DNA from: Corticimicrobacter populi
Lineage (GTDB): Bacteria; Pseudomonadota; Gammaproteobacteria; Burkholderiales; Burkholderiaceae_B
Direction: 5' to 3'
Length of the DNA stretch: 64,000 nucleotides
Assembly (NCBI RefSeq): GCF_003123725.1
Contig: NZ_QETA01000009.1
Span: 1-64,000 of the forward strand
In this document: positions 25,810 to 35,819 of the stretch, in pieces
How the letters are laid out: every line of letters begins with the position of its first letter
How positions within the stretch are numbered: the stretch's first letter is position 1
Notes under the pieces: model-generated
Seen by the model: the letters and a program-made list of their open reading frames with translations, nothing else
Database searches by the model: none
Told to the model about the DNA's origin: nothing
Translations under genes and position numbers: made by a program

Positions 25810-27723
25810 ATGCTGCACAAGCTTCAGAACAAAATCGCCACCCTGCTCTCGGTACCCTCCGACCCGCATCTGCTGGTGGCGCAGTGCCGCGCCCTGTCCA
25901 GGCATATTCCCATTCTGTACTGCCTGCTGCTGGTCAACACCTGGGCCATCACGTCAGGTCATATCCATAGTCTGCCGATAGAGCTGGGCGTCTATGCGCC
26001 ATTGGCGCTGACCATGATCTGCATCATGCGCCTGCTGCTCTGGTGGCGTTCGCGCAAGCTATCGCCCACGCCGCAGCAGGCCCGGCGGATGCTGGTCCAG
26101 ACCAACTGGCTGGCGGCTCTGCTGGCAGCGGCCTTCGTGCTGTGGAGCCTGACGCTGTTTCCCTACGGCGATCCCTACATGCAGGGGCATGTGGCATTCT
26201 ACATGGCGATCACAGTGATCGGCTGCATCTTCTGCCTGATGCACCTGCGCTCGGCCGCGCTGATCGTGGCCTTGATCGTCAATACTGCCTTTGCCATATT
26301 CTTCGGCATCTCCGGCCACCCCTCTTTTATTTCCATGACCATCAATACCGTGCTGGTATCGATCGTCATGCTGATCCTGCTGTCCGTGTACTACAAAGAC
26401 TTCACCCGCACCGTACAGGCGCAACACCAGACACAGGCCCTCAGCAATGAGAATTTCCGGCTCGCCAACATGGACAGCCTGACCGGCCTGCCCAACCGGC
26501 GCAGTTTTTTCTCGACGCTGCACCAGTTGCATATCCAGACCTGTCTCAACGACACGCGCCTGAGCGTGGGCATCATGGATCTCGATGGCTTCAAACCGGT
26601 CAATGACATCCACGGCCACACGCTGGGGGATCGCCTGCTCAACCAGGTCGGCCAAAGACTGCAGGCGGTCTGCGACAACCATTTTTTTCTGGCCCGGCTG
26701 GGCGGGGACGAATTTTCCGTCATCATCTCGCATCCGCATGACGATGCCGAATTACTGCGGCTGGGAGAAGATCTCTGCGCCGCCATCCGGGTCCCTTTCG
26801 CAATCGATGATGTCCAGGTGCAGATCTCGGCCTCGATCGGCTTTGCCAGCGCTCCCGATATCGCCGCCGATGCCGAAACGCTGTTCGAATATGCCGACTA
26901 CGCCCTCTATGCCAGCAAAAAGGCCCAGCGCGGACACGCCATCCTGTTCTCGCGCCAGCATCATGAGGAAATCTGCCGCAACGCGCTGATCGAACAGGCA
27001 CTGCTCACGTCCGATCTGAGCGCCGAACTCTCGCTCGCCTTCCAGCCCATCGTCGACATCACCACCGGCAAGGCCGCCGGCTTCGAGGCCCTGGCACGCT
27101 GGCACAATCCGATGCTCGGCGACATCCCCGCCGGCGCATTCATCCCCATTGCCGAACGCACCGGTCTGATCAGCCAGATCACATTGCTGTTGCTGCAGAA
27201 AGCCCTGGACACCGCCCGACTCTGGCCTGCGCACATCTACCTGTCCTTCAACCTGTCGGCGCACGACATCAACTCACCAACCCACATCCGCCGCATCCTC
27301 GATATCATCCAGCGCAACGCCATCAATCCATCACGTCTGCAGCTCGAAATAACCGAAACAGCCATGACCACGCATTTCGACCAGGCCAAGGCGGCCGTCG
27401 ACAAGCTCCGTCAACTGGGCTGCGGCCTGGCACTCGATGACTTCGGCACCGGCTACTCAAGCCTGATCCGGCTGCATACGCTGCCACTGACCACCATCAA
27501 GGTCGACCGCAGTTTCGTGACCCATATCCAGGACAACCCCGCCAGCTACAAGATCGTCCGTTCGCTCCTGAGCCTGAGCCAGGAAATGGGCCTGGACTGC
27601 GTCGTGGAAGGCGTGGAGACGGGAGCAGAACTGGATACCCTGCGCAGCCTGGGCTGCCGTCATGTGCAGGGCTATCTGTTCTCCAGACCGCTTCCTGCCT
27701 CGCAGCTCGACACTTTTTTCTGA
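25810..27723 (+). CDS. Membrane GGDEF-EAL protein (cyclic-di-GMP metabolism)
   Basis: A 637-residue membrane protein. Residues 33-195 hold about six hydrophobic segments (MASE-like sensor without a recognised ligand). Residues about 215-375 are the GGDEF domain with LGGDEF intact (298-302); the usual RxxD inhibitory site five residues upstream is absent. Residues about 395-637 are the EAL domain with FEALARW (EAL 426-428), LDDFGTGYSSL and VVEGVET, all needed for phosphodiesterase activity. Either or both activities are possible. It stands alone, transcribed away from the amino-acid transporter operon. Confidence 0.93.
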   Translation: MLHKLQNKIATLLSVPSDPHLLVAQCRALSRHIPILYCLLLVNTWAITSGHIHSLPIELGVYAPLALTMICIMRLLLWWRSRKLSPTPQQARRMLVQTNWLAALLAAAFVLWSLTLFPYGDPYMQGHVAFYMAITVIGCIFCLMHLRSAALIVALIVNTAFAIFFGISGHPSFISMTINTVLVSIVMLILLSVYYKDFTRTVQAQHQTQALSNENFRLANMDSLTGLPNRRSFFSTLHQLHIQTCLNDTRLSVGIMDLDGFKPVNDIHGHTLGDRLLNQVGQRLQAVCDNHFFLARLGGDEFSVIISHPHDDAELLRLGEDLCAAIRVPFAIDDVQVQISASIGFASAPDIAADAETLFEYADYALYASKKAQRGHAILFSRQHHEEICRNALIEQALLTSDLSAELSLAFQPIVDITTGKAAGFEALARWHNPMLGDIPAGAFIPIAERTGLISQITLLLLQKALDTARLWPAHIYLSFNLSAHDINSPTHIRRILDIIQRNAINPSRLQLEITETAMTTHFDQAKAAVDKLRQLGCGLALDDFGTGYSSLIRLHTLPLTTIKVDRSFVTHIQDNPASYKIVRSLLSLSQEMGLDCVVEGVETGAELDTLRSLGCRHVQGYLFSRPLPASQLDTFF

Positions 27724-27811
27724 TCTGTAACGCAATGCGTGGAAAGCGCTGAAGCAGCCTCGACGCAGGCAATCGGCGTTAATATGGCGGCTGGCCCTTT
27801 TGCGTGTCATC

Positions 27812-28489
27812 ATGATCGAGCTCCAGCACGTCTTCAAGTCCTACGGTCGCAACAGCCGCAATATCCTGGCGGATATCAGCCTGCGCATCGGCGCAGGCGA
27901 ACTGGTGTTCATCTCCGGGCCTTCGGGTGCCGGCAAATCGACGCTGCTCAAGCTGATCGCCGGCCTTGAACATGCCAGCCGCGGTTCGGTACAGGTCAAT
28001 GGCCAGCGGATCGACAAGCTACCGGCACGCGCCCTGCCCTACCTGCGCCGCGCTGTCGGCATCATCCTGCAGGATACCCACCTGCTGTTCGACCGCAGTG
28101 TGCTGCAGAATGTCATCCTGCCGCTGATCATCGCCGGCCAGTCCCCGCAGTCGGCAGCAGCACGGGCACGGGCGGCGCTGGGCAAGGTCGGCCTGCTCGA
28201 CAAGGAAAACTTCAACCCGATCGAACTCTCCGGTGGCGAGCAGCAACGCCTGGCCATCGCCCGGGCCATCGTCAACCGTCCGGCCATCCTGATTGCCGAT
28301 GAGCCCACCGCCAACCTCGACAAAGACAGTGCCCGTCTGATCATGTCGGTCTTCCGCGATTTCAACCAGGTCGGCGTCACCACCCTGATCGCCACCCACG
28401 ACGAGGCCCTGATGGCCGAAAACGCCACCCGTATCCTGCGGGTCGAACCCGGCCGCTTCTTTGACCTGCGAGCAGGGGAGCCGGCATGA
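27812..28489 (+). CDS. ftsE: Cell division ATP-binding protein FtsE
   Basis: FtsE is the ATPase of the FtsEX complex, which controls septal peptidoglycan hydrolases and divisome assembly. The 225-residue protein starts MIELQHVFKSYGRNSRNILAD in part, with Walker [15 protein letters not shown], signature LSGGEQQRLAIARAI, Walker B ILIADEPTANLDKD and H-loop ATHDEALM. The ATG at 27812 was chosen over a GTG four codons upstream by family start (MIExxxVxKxY). It overlaps ftsX by ATGA. Confidence 0.95.
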   Translation: MIELQHVFKSYGRNSRNILADISLRIGAGELVFISGPSGAGKSTLLKLIAGLEHASRGSVQVNGQRIDKLPARALPYLRRAVGIILQDTHLLFDRSVLQNVILPLIIAGQSPQSAAARARAALGKVGLLDKENFNPIELSGGEQQRLAIARAIVNRPAILIADEPTANLDKDSARLIMSVFRDFNQVGVTTLIATHDEALMAENATRILRVEPGRFFDLRAGEPA

Positions 28490-29394
28490 AAACGCTGCTG
28501 CAACAACACCGCTACGCGCTCGGCATCACGCTGCGGCGCTTCCTGGCCCAGCCGTTCTCTTCGCTCAGCAACCTGCTGGTGATCGCCCTGGCGCTGGCCA
28601 TCCCGCTGCTGGGGGCCAGCGTGCTGCAATCGGTGCAACCCGTGGCCCGCGAGGTCTCCATCCAGCCAGAGCTGACTCTGTTCCTGAAGATCGACATCGC
28701 CCCCGCCGAACGGACCGGGCTGGCAGACCGTATCAAGACCGAACATGCCGATCTGATCGAATCCGTGCGTGTGGTGCCCCGCGAAGCGGCCCTGGCCGAG
28801 CTGAAGGCGCATCCGGCCTGGTCCAATGCCCTGGCTGCGCTGCCCGACAATCCACTGCCCGACGCCATCGTCGCCACCTTGCGAGATGCCGACGACATTG
28901 CCTCGCAGGCCGACCTGCTGGCTCGCCAATGGGGCCAGTGGCCAGGCGTCGAGCGCGTCCAGCTCGACAGCGCCTGGGTGCAGCGCCTCGAAGCGCTGCT
29001 GCGCTTTGGCCGCATCGGACTGGGACTGCTGGCGCTGGGCGTCGCGCTGGTCGTGCTGGCGACCGTGTTCAACACCGTACGCATGCAGGCGCTGTCGCAG
29101 CGCGAGGAAATCTCGGTGGCGCGCCTGCTGGGCGCGACCGAATCCTTCGTTCGGCGTCCGTTCCTGTACCAGGGTGCGCTCACCTGCACCCTGGCGGCAT
29201 TGATGGCCATCGTGCTCAGCGCCCTGGCACTCCGGCCGCTGAACCGGGCCCTGTTCGATCTGGCGCGCAGCTACGACGCCGAATTCATCCTGCGCCTGCC
29301 CCCGGCTGGCTGGCTGCTGACTGCGATCCTGGCCATTGCCCTGCTGGGAGCCCTGTCGGCACGCTGGTCGGTCACGCGCAGTACCCACTTCTGA
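28486..29394 (+). CDS. ftsX: Cell division protein FtsX
   Basis: FtsX is the membrane partner of FtsE. The 302-residue protein has an N-terminal membrane segment (LLVIALALAIPLLGASVLQSV), a periplasmic loop of about 120 residues (TLFLKIDIAPAERTGLADRI through VQLDSAWVQRLE), and three C-terminal membrane helices of the FtsX/MacB-type permease domain. Its ATG overlaps the ftsE stop by 4 bases. The gene is followed 4 bases later by mutY, so the three are probably cotranscribed. Confidence 0.94.
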   Translation: MKTLLQQHRYALGITLRRFLAQPFSSLSNLLVIALALAIPLLGASVLQSVQPVAREVSIQPELTLFLKIDIAPAERTGLADRIKTEHADLIESVRVVPREAALAELKAHPAWSNALAALPDNPLPDAIVATLRDADDIASQADLLARQWGQWPGVERVQLDSAWVQRLEALLRFGRIGLGLLALGVALVVLATVFNTVRMQALSQREEISVARLLGATESFVRRPFLYQGALTCTLAALMAIVLSALALRPLNRALFDLARSYDAEFILRLPPAGWLLTAILAIALLGALSARWSVTRSTHF

Positions 29395-29398
29395 GTCC

Positions 29399-30499
29399 AT
29401 GAGCCTGGCCGCAGACCTGATCGCCTGGCAGCGAGTGCATGGACGCCATACGCTGCCCTGGCAAAATACGCGTGACCCTTACCGTATCTGGCTGTCGGAG
29501 ATCATGCTCCAGCAGACACAGGTCAGCACGGTCATCGGCTATTACGAACGTTTCCTGGCGCGCTTTCCCGACGTGGCTGCCCTGGCTGCCGCCCCGCAGG
29601 ACGATGTACTCGCCCTCTGGGCCGGACTGGGCTACTACGCCCGGGCGCGCAACCTGCACAAGTGTGCGCAAACCGTCATGCAGGCATGGAACGGCCACTT
29701 CCCAACGCGTGCGGCCGACCTGATCACCCTGCCCGGCATCGGCCGCTCCACGGCGGCTGCCGTGGCCGCCTTTGCTGCGCATGAACGCAGTCCCATCATG
29801 GACGGCAACGTGAAGCGGGTATTCTCCCGCTACTTTGCGATTGAGGGCGACCCCGGTCGCAAGGATGTCGAAAATCGCCTCTGGACGCTGGCAGAGACCC
29901 AGTTGCCCGAACAGGGCGACGACATGCCCGCCTACACACAAGGCCTGATGGATCTGGGTGCCACGCTCTGCACACGCAGCCGCCCCTCCTGTACGATCTG
30001 TCCGTTGCAGGGCCACTGCCAGGCCCGCATCCAGGGACGCCAACACCTGCTGCCCACGCCTCGCGCACGCAAAGCTCAACCACGCCGCAGTACCCGGATG
30101 CTGATCATCGAGTACGGCACATCCGTGCTGTTGCAGCGCCGGCCCGCCCAGGGTATCTGGGGCGGCCTGTGGAGCCTGCCGGAAGCGGATGAATCACAAA
30201 CGCCGGCAGAGTCGACCCACCAGCTGCTGTGGTCTGCCGTTCACCGCCCACCCACATCTCCAGCACCACTGGATGCAGGGACCGAACTGGCTGCGTTCGA
30301 GCACGTGTTCACGCATTTCCGGCTGACCATACAGCCCTGGCTGTTGCAGGTGAACACCGAAGCCCCCTGCCCGCCTGCCCCGCCCGATATGGTGTGGACC
30401 GAACGGCAAAAGCTGGCGCACCTTGGTTTGCCCGCCCCGGTCGAAAAACTGCTCTCCGGGCTCTATGCGTCGCAACAGAACAGTCTGATCGACACCTGA
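29399..30499 (+). CDS. mutY: A/G-specific adenine glycosylase
   Basis: MutY removes adenine mispaired with 8-oxoguanine. The 366-residue length fits. The HhH-GPD domain contains SEIMLQQTQV with catalytic E34, helix-hairpin-helix LPGIGRSTAAAVAAFA (111-126) and D135 in IMDGNVKRV. The 4Fe-4S loop cysteines are C191, C198, C201 and C207 (C-x6-C-x2-C-x5-C). The C-terminal Nudix-like domain (from about 225) recognises 8-oxoG. The ATG at 29399 lies 4 bases after the ftsX stop. The Nudix MutT-like gene elsewhere in the window belongs to the same GO repair system. Confidence 0.95.
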   Translation: MSLAADLIAWQRVHGRHTLPWQNTRDPYRIWLSEIMLQQTQVSTVIGYYERFLARFPDVAALAAAPQDDVLALWAGLGYYARARNLHKCAQTVMQAWNGHFPTRAADLITLPGIGRSTAAAVAAFAAHERSPIMDGNVKRVFSRYFAIEGDPGRKDVENRLWTLAETQLPEQGDDMPAYTQGLMDLGATLCTRSRPSCTICPLQGHCQARIQGRQHLLPTPRARKAQPRRSTRMLIIEYGTSVLLQRRPAQGIWGGLWSLPEADESQTPAESTHQLLWSAVHRPPTSPAPLDAGTELAAFEHVFTHFRLTIQPWLLQVNTEAPCPPAPPDMVWTERQKLAHLGLPAPVEKLLSGLYASQQNSLIDT

Positions 30500-30520
30500 A
30501 GCTCGCGCCCCGGCGCGGTA

Positions 30521-31429
30521 TCAGCCATCCAGGCCGGGATCATCCCAGGCCACCGGATCCTCCAGCGGCTCCAGATGCGTGACGACAGTCATGCCGGACA
30601 GCCGCGCACGCATATCGGCCTCGATCCGCTCCAGCAGATCATGTCCCTGCTGCACGCTCCAGGCCCCCGGCACCAGGATATGCACCGACACAAAACGGCG
30701 CGAAGCCGCCCGGCGCGTGCGCAGTGCATGGTATTGCACCTTGTCGCGCTCGCAGTAGCCTTCCAGCACCTGCACCAGCGCGGCCTGTTCCTCTGCAGGC
30801 AGTGCCTTGTCCATCAGGCCATCGATGGCGTCGCGCACGAGATGCCAGCCTGCCCAGATGATATGCAGGGCAACGGCCAGGGCAATCGCCGGGTCCAGCC
30901 AGTGCCATCCGGTCAAGGCCACCGCCGCCACGCCGGCCAGCACACCGGCCGTGGTCCAGACATCGGTCATCAGATGCCGGGCATCAGCCGCCAGTGTCAC
31001 CGATTCGTATCGGCGTGCGGCCTGCGCCAGTACCCGTGCAATGCCATAATTGACCAGGGAGGCCAGTGCCGAAATGGCGATGCCCAGCCCGGCCTGATCC
31101 AGCGGCTGAGGATCGAACAGGCGCGGCAATGCCGAATCGATGATCAGTACTGCGGCCACCAGGATCAGGAGGCCTTCGGCCCCGCTGGCGAAATACTCGG
31201 CCTTTTCATGTCCGAAGGGGTGACCCGCATCTGCGGGGCGCGCGGCGATGATCAATACCACCAGCGCCAAGACGGCCGCCACCAGGTTGATGACCGACTC
31301 CAGCGCGTCCGACAACAGGCCGACCGAGCCTGTCAGTTGATAGGCCCAGCCTTTGAGGCCGATGGTCAGTATCGCACCGGCAATGGACAGCAGCGCATAG
31401 CGCGCCAGGGATCTGCGGACGATAGTCAT
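30521..31429 (-). CDS. Cation diffusion facilitator (FieF-like) metal efflux protein
   Basis: A 302-residue proton-driven exporter of divalent metals (Zn, Fe, Co or Cd). Six membrane helices hold the metal sites: [12 protein letters not shown] (helix II), [12 protein letters not shown] loop, and [14 protein letters not shown] (helix V HxxxD). The C-terminal cytoplasmic ferredoxin-like domain ([34 protein letters not shown]) is typical. The ATG at 31429 gives [12 protein letters not shown]; the longer frame upstream lacks family similarity. It converges on mutY. Confidence 0.92.
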   Translation of the reverse strand: MTIVRRSLARYALLSIAGAILTIGLKGWAYQLTGSVGLLSDALESVINLVAAVLALVVLIIAARPADAGHPFGHEKAEYFASGAEGLLILVAAVLIIDSALPRLFDPQPLDQAGLGIAISALASLVNYGIARVLAQAARRYESVTLAADARHLMTDVWTTAGVLAGVAAVALTGWHWLDPAIALAVALHIIWAGWHLVRDAIDGLMDKALPAEEQAALVQVLEGYCERDKVQYHALRTRRAASRRFVSVHILVPGAWSVQQGHDLLERIEADMRARLSGMTVVTHLEPLEDPVAWDDPGLDG

Positions 31430-31646
31430 GGCAAAAATGGCTCTCTTGCTCCAGGGGCATGTCGTACACGCCATGCGGCATCATATCGCCAGATGGCAGC
31501 ATTGCATCGACACGGGCTTCATACAGGCATCCGGCACACGCATAATTGCCCAACCAACTTGCGGATGATCAAACAAACCACCACTTCGGACATGCTCTAC
31601 TGGCGGCTGATATTCGAAGCCGTCGCACCATGAAATCCGTTGTTCA

Positions 31647-33137
31647 ATGAAGATACGCACTCGTATCGTTCGACTGACCTACCTATTGCATCGCTGGACA
31701 GGCATTGTCGGCTGCCTGCTCATGCTGTGCTGGTTTGTCAGCGGCATCACCATGCTGTTCGTCGGCTATCCCAAACTGACACCCTGGGAACGCCTGGCAG
31801 CCCTTCCTGTCCTTGAGGCACAGTTTGCATACCAGCCACTCTCAACAGACACACGCCAGCAGCCCGGCGAGGAGATCAGCCTCACGTCCATAGGTCGACA
31901 ACCAGCCTATGTCACTGCCTCACAGACAGACGGCCTGCACAGCAACAATGCCAACGACGCCCGCAACATCGACGCCACGGCACCTGCCATTGCATTGACA
32001 GCCGCGCAAGCGTACCTGCCGAATACGCCCATGCACTATGACGCGCTCATCCAGGAGGATCGCTGGACACATTCGCGCAGCCTGGACAAACATCGCCCCC
32101 TGCACAGAATAGGCACACAATCCCCCAATGCCGGCTTGCTGTATGTTTCTTCTTCCACGGCGCAGGTCGTACTGGATGCGCCACAGGGACAGCAATACTG
32201 GAACTATGTCGGTGCCTGGATGCACTGGCTGTATCCTTTCAGAAATCACTCTACCGATCCGGTCTGGAACTGGATCATCATCGCGCTATCCGGCATCGGA
32301 CTTTTGTCGTCCATCAGCGGCATGGTCGTCGGTGTCTGGCGCTGGCGATTCAGCCGGCCTTATCGCTCCGGCCGCCGCAGCCCCTATCCTGAAGGCTGGA
32401 TGCGGTGGCATCACATGATCGGTTTGCTGTTCGGTGCCATTGTCTGCACCTGGATTTTCAGTGGCCTGATGGCCATGAACCCGGCCGGGATCATTTTCTC
32501 AGAGACCGTCAAACCCGATCTGCAGGCCTATCAAGGCCCCGAAACAGCCAGAAACCCGGCCCTGGCCAATCCCGCCACAATCCTGGTGCGTCTACAGGCA
32601 CAGGCGTTTGACGCCGTAGAGCTCAAGTGGATGCGACTCGATGCCATGGACTATGTACTGGCCCATGATGCCCAGGCCCAGACCCGGCTGGTGGTGGCGG
32701 GCCAGGCCGGGCTGGAAATCCGGCAATCCTGGTCAATCCCGGACGTACTGCCGGCAGCCCGCAAGCTGCTGCCCTGGCCTCTGGCAGAACACCGCATGCT
32801 GGCCAGCTTTGATGCCTACTACTACCAACGCCATCAGGAAGCCATGAATGGCGCAGCCATACAGCGGCTGCCCGCATTGCGCCTGGACTTTGACGATCCC
32901 GCACACACGCGTATCTATATCGACCTGCGTACCGGCGAGGTTTCAACCGTACTGAGCAGGGCCCAGCGCACATGGCGCTGGCTTTTCTATTTCCTGCATA
33001 GCTGGGATACGCCCCCATTGCTGGCATATCCACGCACGCGAGACATTTTGCTGATTCTGTTGAGCCTCGGTGGAATTGTTGTGTGCCTGACGGGCGTGGT
33101 CATAGGCTGGCGCCACTTGCGACGCCAACAGCCTTGA
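31647..33137 (+). CDS. PepSY-associated transmembrane protein
   Basis: A 496-residue inner-membrane protein with an N-terminal helix after HRWTGIVGCLLMLCWFVSGI, a long extracytoplasmic part, helices at WNWIIIALSGIGLLSSISGMV and MIGLLFGAIVCTWIFSGLMAM, and a final helix ILLILLSLGGIVVCLTGVVI. The HRWxG start, GWMRWHHMIGL and the LHSWDTPPLL region are features of the PepSY_TM family, whose members often accompany TonB receptors and may be ferric-siderophore reductases. It converges on the TonB receptor gene with a 27-base gap. Function is inferred from context. Confidence 0.85.
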   Translation: MKIRTRIVRLTYLLHRWTGIVGCLLMLCWFVSGITMLFVGYPKLTPWERLAALPVLEAQFAYQPLSTDTRQQPGEEISLTSIGRQPAYVTASQTDGLHSNNANDARNIDATAPAIALTAAQAYLPNTPMHYDALIQEDRWTHSRSLDKHRPLHRIGTQSPNAGLLYVSSSTAQVVLDAPQGQQYWNYVGAWMHWLYPFRNHSTDPVWNWIIIALSGIGLLSSISGMVVGVWRWRFSRPYRSGRRSPYPEGWMRWHHMIGLLFGAIVCTWIFSGLMAMNPAGIIFSETVKPDLQAYQGPETARNPALANPATILVRLQAQAFDAVELKWMRLDAMDYVLAHDAQAQTRLVVAGQAGLEIRQSWSIPDVLPAARKLLPWPLAEHRMLASFDAYYYQRHQEAMNGAAIQRLPALRLDFDDPAHTRIYIDLRTGEVSTVLSRAQRTWRWLFYFLHSWDTPPLLAYPRTRDILLILLSLGGIVVCLTGVVIGWRHLRRQQP

Positions 33138-33164
33138 ACAAAGGAACCCGCACCTGTCCGGATA

Positions 33165-35222
33165 TCAGAATTGCCAGTTCAGCGTTGCATACAGCCCGCG
33201 CCCATCTGCCGGGGAAAACCCTCTGGACCCACTGTCATACCAGGCGTATGCATAATTCCGGTCTGTCACGTTCTTGATCTGCACACCGATATCCAGATCC
33301 GGTCGCCAGGTATAGGTTGCCCCAAGGTTCAAGACAAAATATTGGCCGAACTTGCCTTCCGTATTGTTGCGCTCCACATAATAGCTGCCCTGACCATTCC
33401 CCCAGGCAGAGAATTTCCAGCGCGGCAATGGACGCCAGTCCACGCCGAACCCGACCAGATAGCGCGGTACGTTCTCGACCTGGCGGCCACGACTGGCCTG
33501 CGCATCGGGTGCCGGCTCGACAATCCTGGCACTCTGGTGCGAATAGGACAGCCAGGCCGACAATGTTGAATCAATCAACACATTGGCCTGGACATCAAAC
33601 CCCTTGCGCAGGGTCTTGCCAATATTGGCAACATCGCCGGCAGTACCCGTGATGCCCAATACCGTATGAACTTCATCGGTCGCACGCTGCTCCCAGTAAG
33701 CCAGACGCATGCTCAGGCTCTCCAGAGGCTGCCACTTGATGCCAGCCTCCCAGCCTGTATTGATGGACGGTTTGAGCTGGGTCTGGTTCACCCGATAGCT
33801 ATCCCGTCCCACGCCGATCTGGAAGGTACGCCCCCAGTTGGCATAGAAGCTGGCCTGCTCGGTCAGTTCATACAGAGCACTCAGCTTGGGCTGGCGGATC
33901 AGCCCATAGTCATAGGTCGACGCCGACTGCCCGGTCAGCCTGTCATCAAAGTGGCCGCCGATATGGTCGATACGGTAGCCTGGAATCAGCTTGAGACGCT
34001 CTGTCGGCTGCCAGACGACCTGCACATAGGCACCGGCTGTATCGAGCGTGTAATCCCAGTCTCGCAGCGGACTGATCGTGGTGCGCTCGACTGTCCGGTT
34101 GCGTCGGTTGGTATTGTCTTGCCGCTGCAGATCGGCACCGACTTCGACCATGACATTCTGCCAGCCATCGGCCACGGGTGCCCAGTTCAGATGAGACAGG
34201 ACACCGTAATGTGCCTCACGGTTGTAGCGCTCCTGCTGCGCGCCCGCCTCTGTGAAGCGAACCCATCGATCATTTTCGTAATGGTTGAAATAGACCCGCG
34301 ATGACCAGGCCAAGGTGTCACTCAACTGCCCGTCCAGCAGCAGACTGATTTGTCCGATATCTCGCTTCCCCCTGTCTGCCGACACATACTCCGGCGACAT
34401 GCGCGGATCATCCAGGGCTTGCTGCTCAGTCAGGTAGCCGGCTTCCAGTGCCCTGTTGCGATACCCTCGCACACTCAGCCCTGTCACCCAGCGCTGATCA
34501 TCGCTGGTATGCGTCCATTTGCCGGAAAGGGCAAACTTGCGGGCATCGGCATGATCCCGGTAACCGTCCGACTCACGCCAGGCCAGCGTGTAGTTCTGGG
34601 TCCAGCTATCTGTTTCGTGCCCTTTGGCGATCTGCACCTCACGCGTGCCAAAACTGCCTACGGTCATACTGGCCTGACCATCATTGCCGCCGGTACGAGT
34701 CAGTACATTGACGTTGCCGGCAATGTTGTAGAGCCCATAGCGGGGGTCATTGGTCCCCCGCACGATTTCAATGGCATCGATATTGAGCGGAAAGACGCCA
34801 TCCAGATAGGCCATGCCGCCGCCATTTTCATTGCTGGGGATTCCGTCGATCAGCAGCTTGACGGCATTGATGCGGCCTTCTGCATTGAAACCCCGAAATG
34901 AAATGCGTCCGGCATCCGTCCCCTGCTTGAACTCCGTCACCTGCACGCCCGGAGCCTGGCTGAACAGCTCCCAGCTATAGTCAACATGCTGGCCCTCCAC
35001 CCGGTCGGCACCCAGCACATCCACCGAGGTCAGGATGTCAGTCACGCTCTGCATGCCCACCGTGCTGCTGGGTACCGTGATCTGCCCCAGTGAGAGCACA
35101 GTGGAAGGGCCATCTGCCCGATCTGGCGAGACGGCCTGGGCCAAGGCAGAAAACGGGCTGACAGCCGTCAACGCACACCCCAATGCCAACACCAGGGGGG
35201 TGCATGTGAAATTGATCTTCAT
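33165..35222 (-). CDS. TonB-dependent outer-membrane receptor
   Basis: A 685-residue receptor with signal peptide (PLVLALGCALTAVSPFSALA), plug (WELFSQAPGVQVTEFKQGTD, RISFRGFNAEGRINAVKLLIDGIP, IDAIEIVRGTNDPRYGLYNIAGNVNV) and a barrel ending GLYATLNWQF with a terminal phenylalanine. The NIAGNVNV form of the plug motif and the IPSNENGG loop resemble Fe-citrate/siderophore receptors. The DUF2946-like gene upstream on the same strand and the PepSY gene opposite make a small metal-uptake cluster. Ligand unknown. Confidence 0.9.
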   Translation of the reverse strand: MKINFTCTPLVLALGCALTAVSPFSALAQAVSPDRADGPSTVLSLGQITVPSSTVGMQSVTDILTSVDVLGADRVEGQHVDYSWELFSQAPGVQVTEFKQGTDAGRISFRGFNAEGRINAVKLLIDGIPSNENGGGMAYLDGVFPLNIDAIEIVRGTNDPRYGLYNIAGNVNVLTRTGGNDGQASMTVGSFGTREVQIAKGHETDSWTQNYTLAWRESDGYRDHADARKFALSGKWTHTSDDQRWVTGLSVRGYRNRALEAGYLTEQQALDDPRMSPEYVSADRGKRDIGQISLLLDGQLSDTLAWSSRVYFNHYENDRWVRFTEAGAQQERYNREAHYGVLSHLNWAPVADGWQNVMVEVGADLQRQDNTNRRNRTVERTTISPLRDWDYTLDTAGAYVQVVWQPTERLKLIPGYRIDHIGGHFDDRLTGQSASTYDYGLIRQPKLSALYELTEQASFYANWGRTFQIGVGRDSYRVNQTQLKPSINTGWEAGIKWQPLESLSMRLAYWEQRATDEVHTVLGITGTAGDVANIGKTLRKGFDVQANVLIDSTLSAWLSYSHQSARIVEPAPDAQASRGRQVENVPRYLVGFGVDWRPLPRWKFSAWGNGQGSYYVERNNTEGKFGQYFVLNLGATYTWRPDLDIGVQIKNVTDRNYAYAWYDSGSRGFSPADGRGLYATLNWQF

Positions 35223-35311
35223 GAAACATACCGGCGGAGCACGCCGGCCCTGCGAAATGAGCAAAGAAAACCCTGCGGCAATCCCGCAGGACAAATCATG
35301 GAAAACTCAGG

Positions 35312-35734
35312 TCACAGGAAGGCAGGTGGAGCGCGAGGCCCAAGAGGGGAGCCGACTGCCTGCGGCAGTCTGGCGACAGCCGTGCCAACAGGCAGCAGAT
35401 CGGCAATCAGAAAGAAAAAGGGTACGCTGGCGGCCACACCCGAGGGTGGCAGATCTGCGGACAGGAACGTCAGAAGACAGAACGCGCAGGGCGTAGAACC
35501 CGCCACGCCGCCGTCTTCGGCATCGGCGCTCTGTGCTTGCCAACTGGCCAGAATTTCCTGGCTGCTCCGATCCGAGCCCACGCACAGATCAAAGCCAAAA
35601 CCGTGCTCTTGCACGCCCTGGCCAGGCATATAGCCAACAGGCACCAGGGCACGCAACGCCAGTACGAACAACAAGGGCCACAACAACAATTGTGAGGCAA
35701 GCCGTCGATACAGATTGAAACGTATGCGCAACAT
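35312..35734 (-). CDS. DUF2946-like protein, second copy
   Basis: About 140 residues from the ATG at 35734; a GTG at 35752 is an alternative. It has one N-terminal hydrophobic segment (LLLWPLLFVLALRALVPVGYMPG), the cysteine FDLCVGSD, and TPCAFCLLTFLSADLPP followed by another hydrophobic stretch, which fits the DUF2946 pattern of an upstream cysteine and a CxxC. Like the copy at 21094-21495 it is encoded immediately upstream of a TonB receptor on the same strand. Function unknown; association with copper or iron receptors is from context. Confidence 0.65.
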   Translation of the reverse strand: MLRIRFNLYRRLASQLLLWPLLFVLALRALVPVGYMPGQGVQEHGFGFDLCVGSDRSSQEILASWQAQSADAEDGGVAGSTPCAFCLLTFLSADLPPSGVAASVPFFFLIADLLPVGTAVARLPQAVGSPLGPRAPPAFL

Positions 35735-35778
35735 GGTGGCTGATTCTAGCACAGGGAATTCAGGTCAAAACCAAGCAT

Positions 35779-35791
35779 AAATCAATGATTT
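35779..35791. promoter_or_regulatory. Short AT-rich palindrome upstream of metal-uptake cluster 2
   Basis: AAATCAATGATTT is a perfect inverted repeat around a central base, 45 bases upstream of the DUF2946-like ATG and 29 bases before the CPCC gene on the other strand. It could bind a metal-responsive regulator; the match to a Fur box is poor. Confidence 0.25.
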
Positions 35792-35819
35792 CCATGAAAT
35801 CCCGGCTTCATAAAATCAC

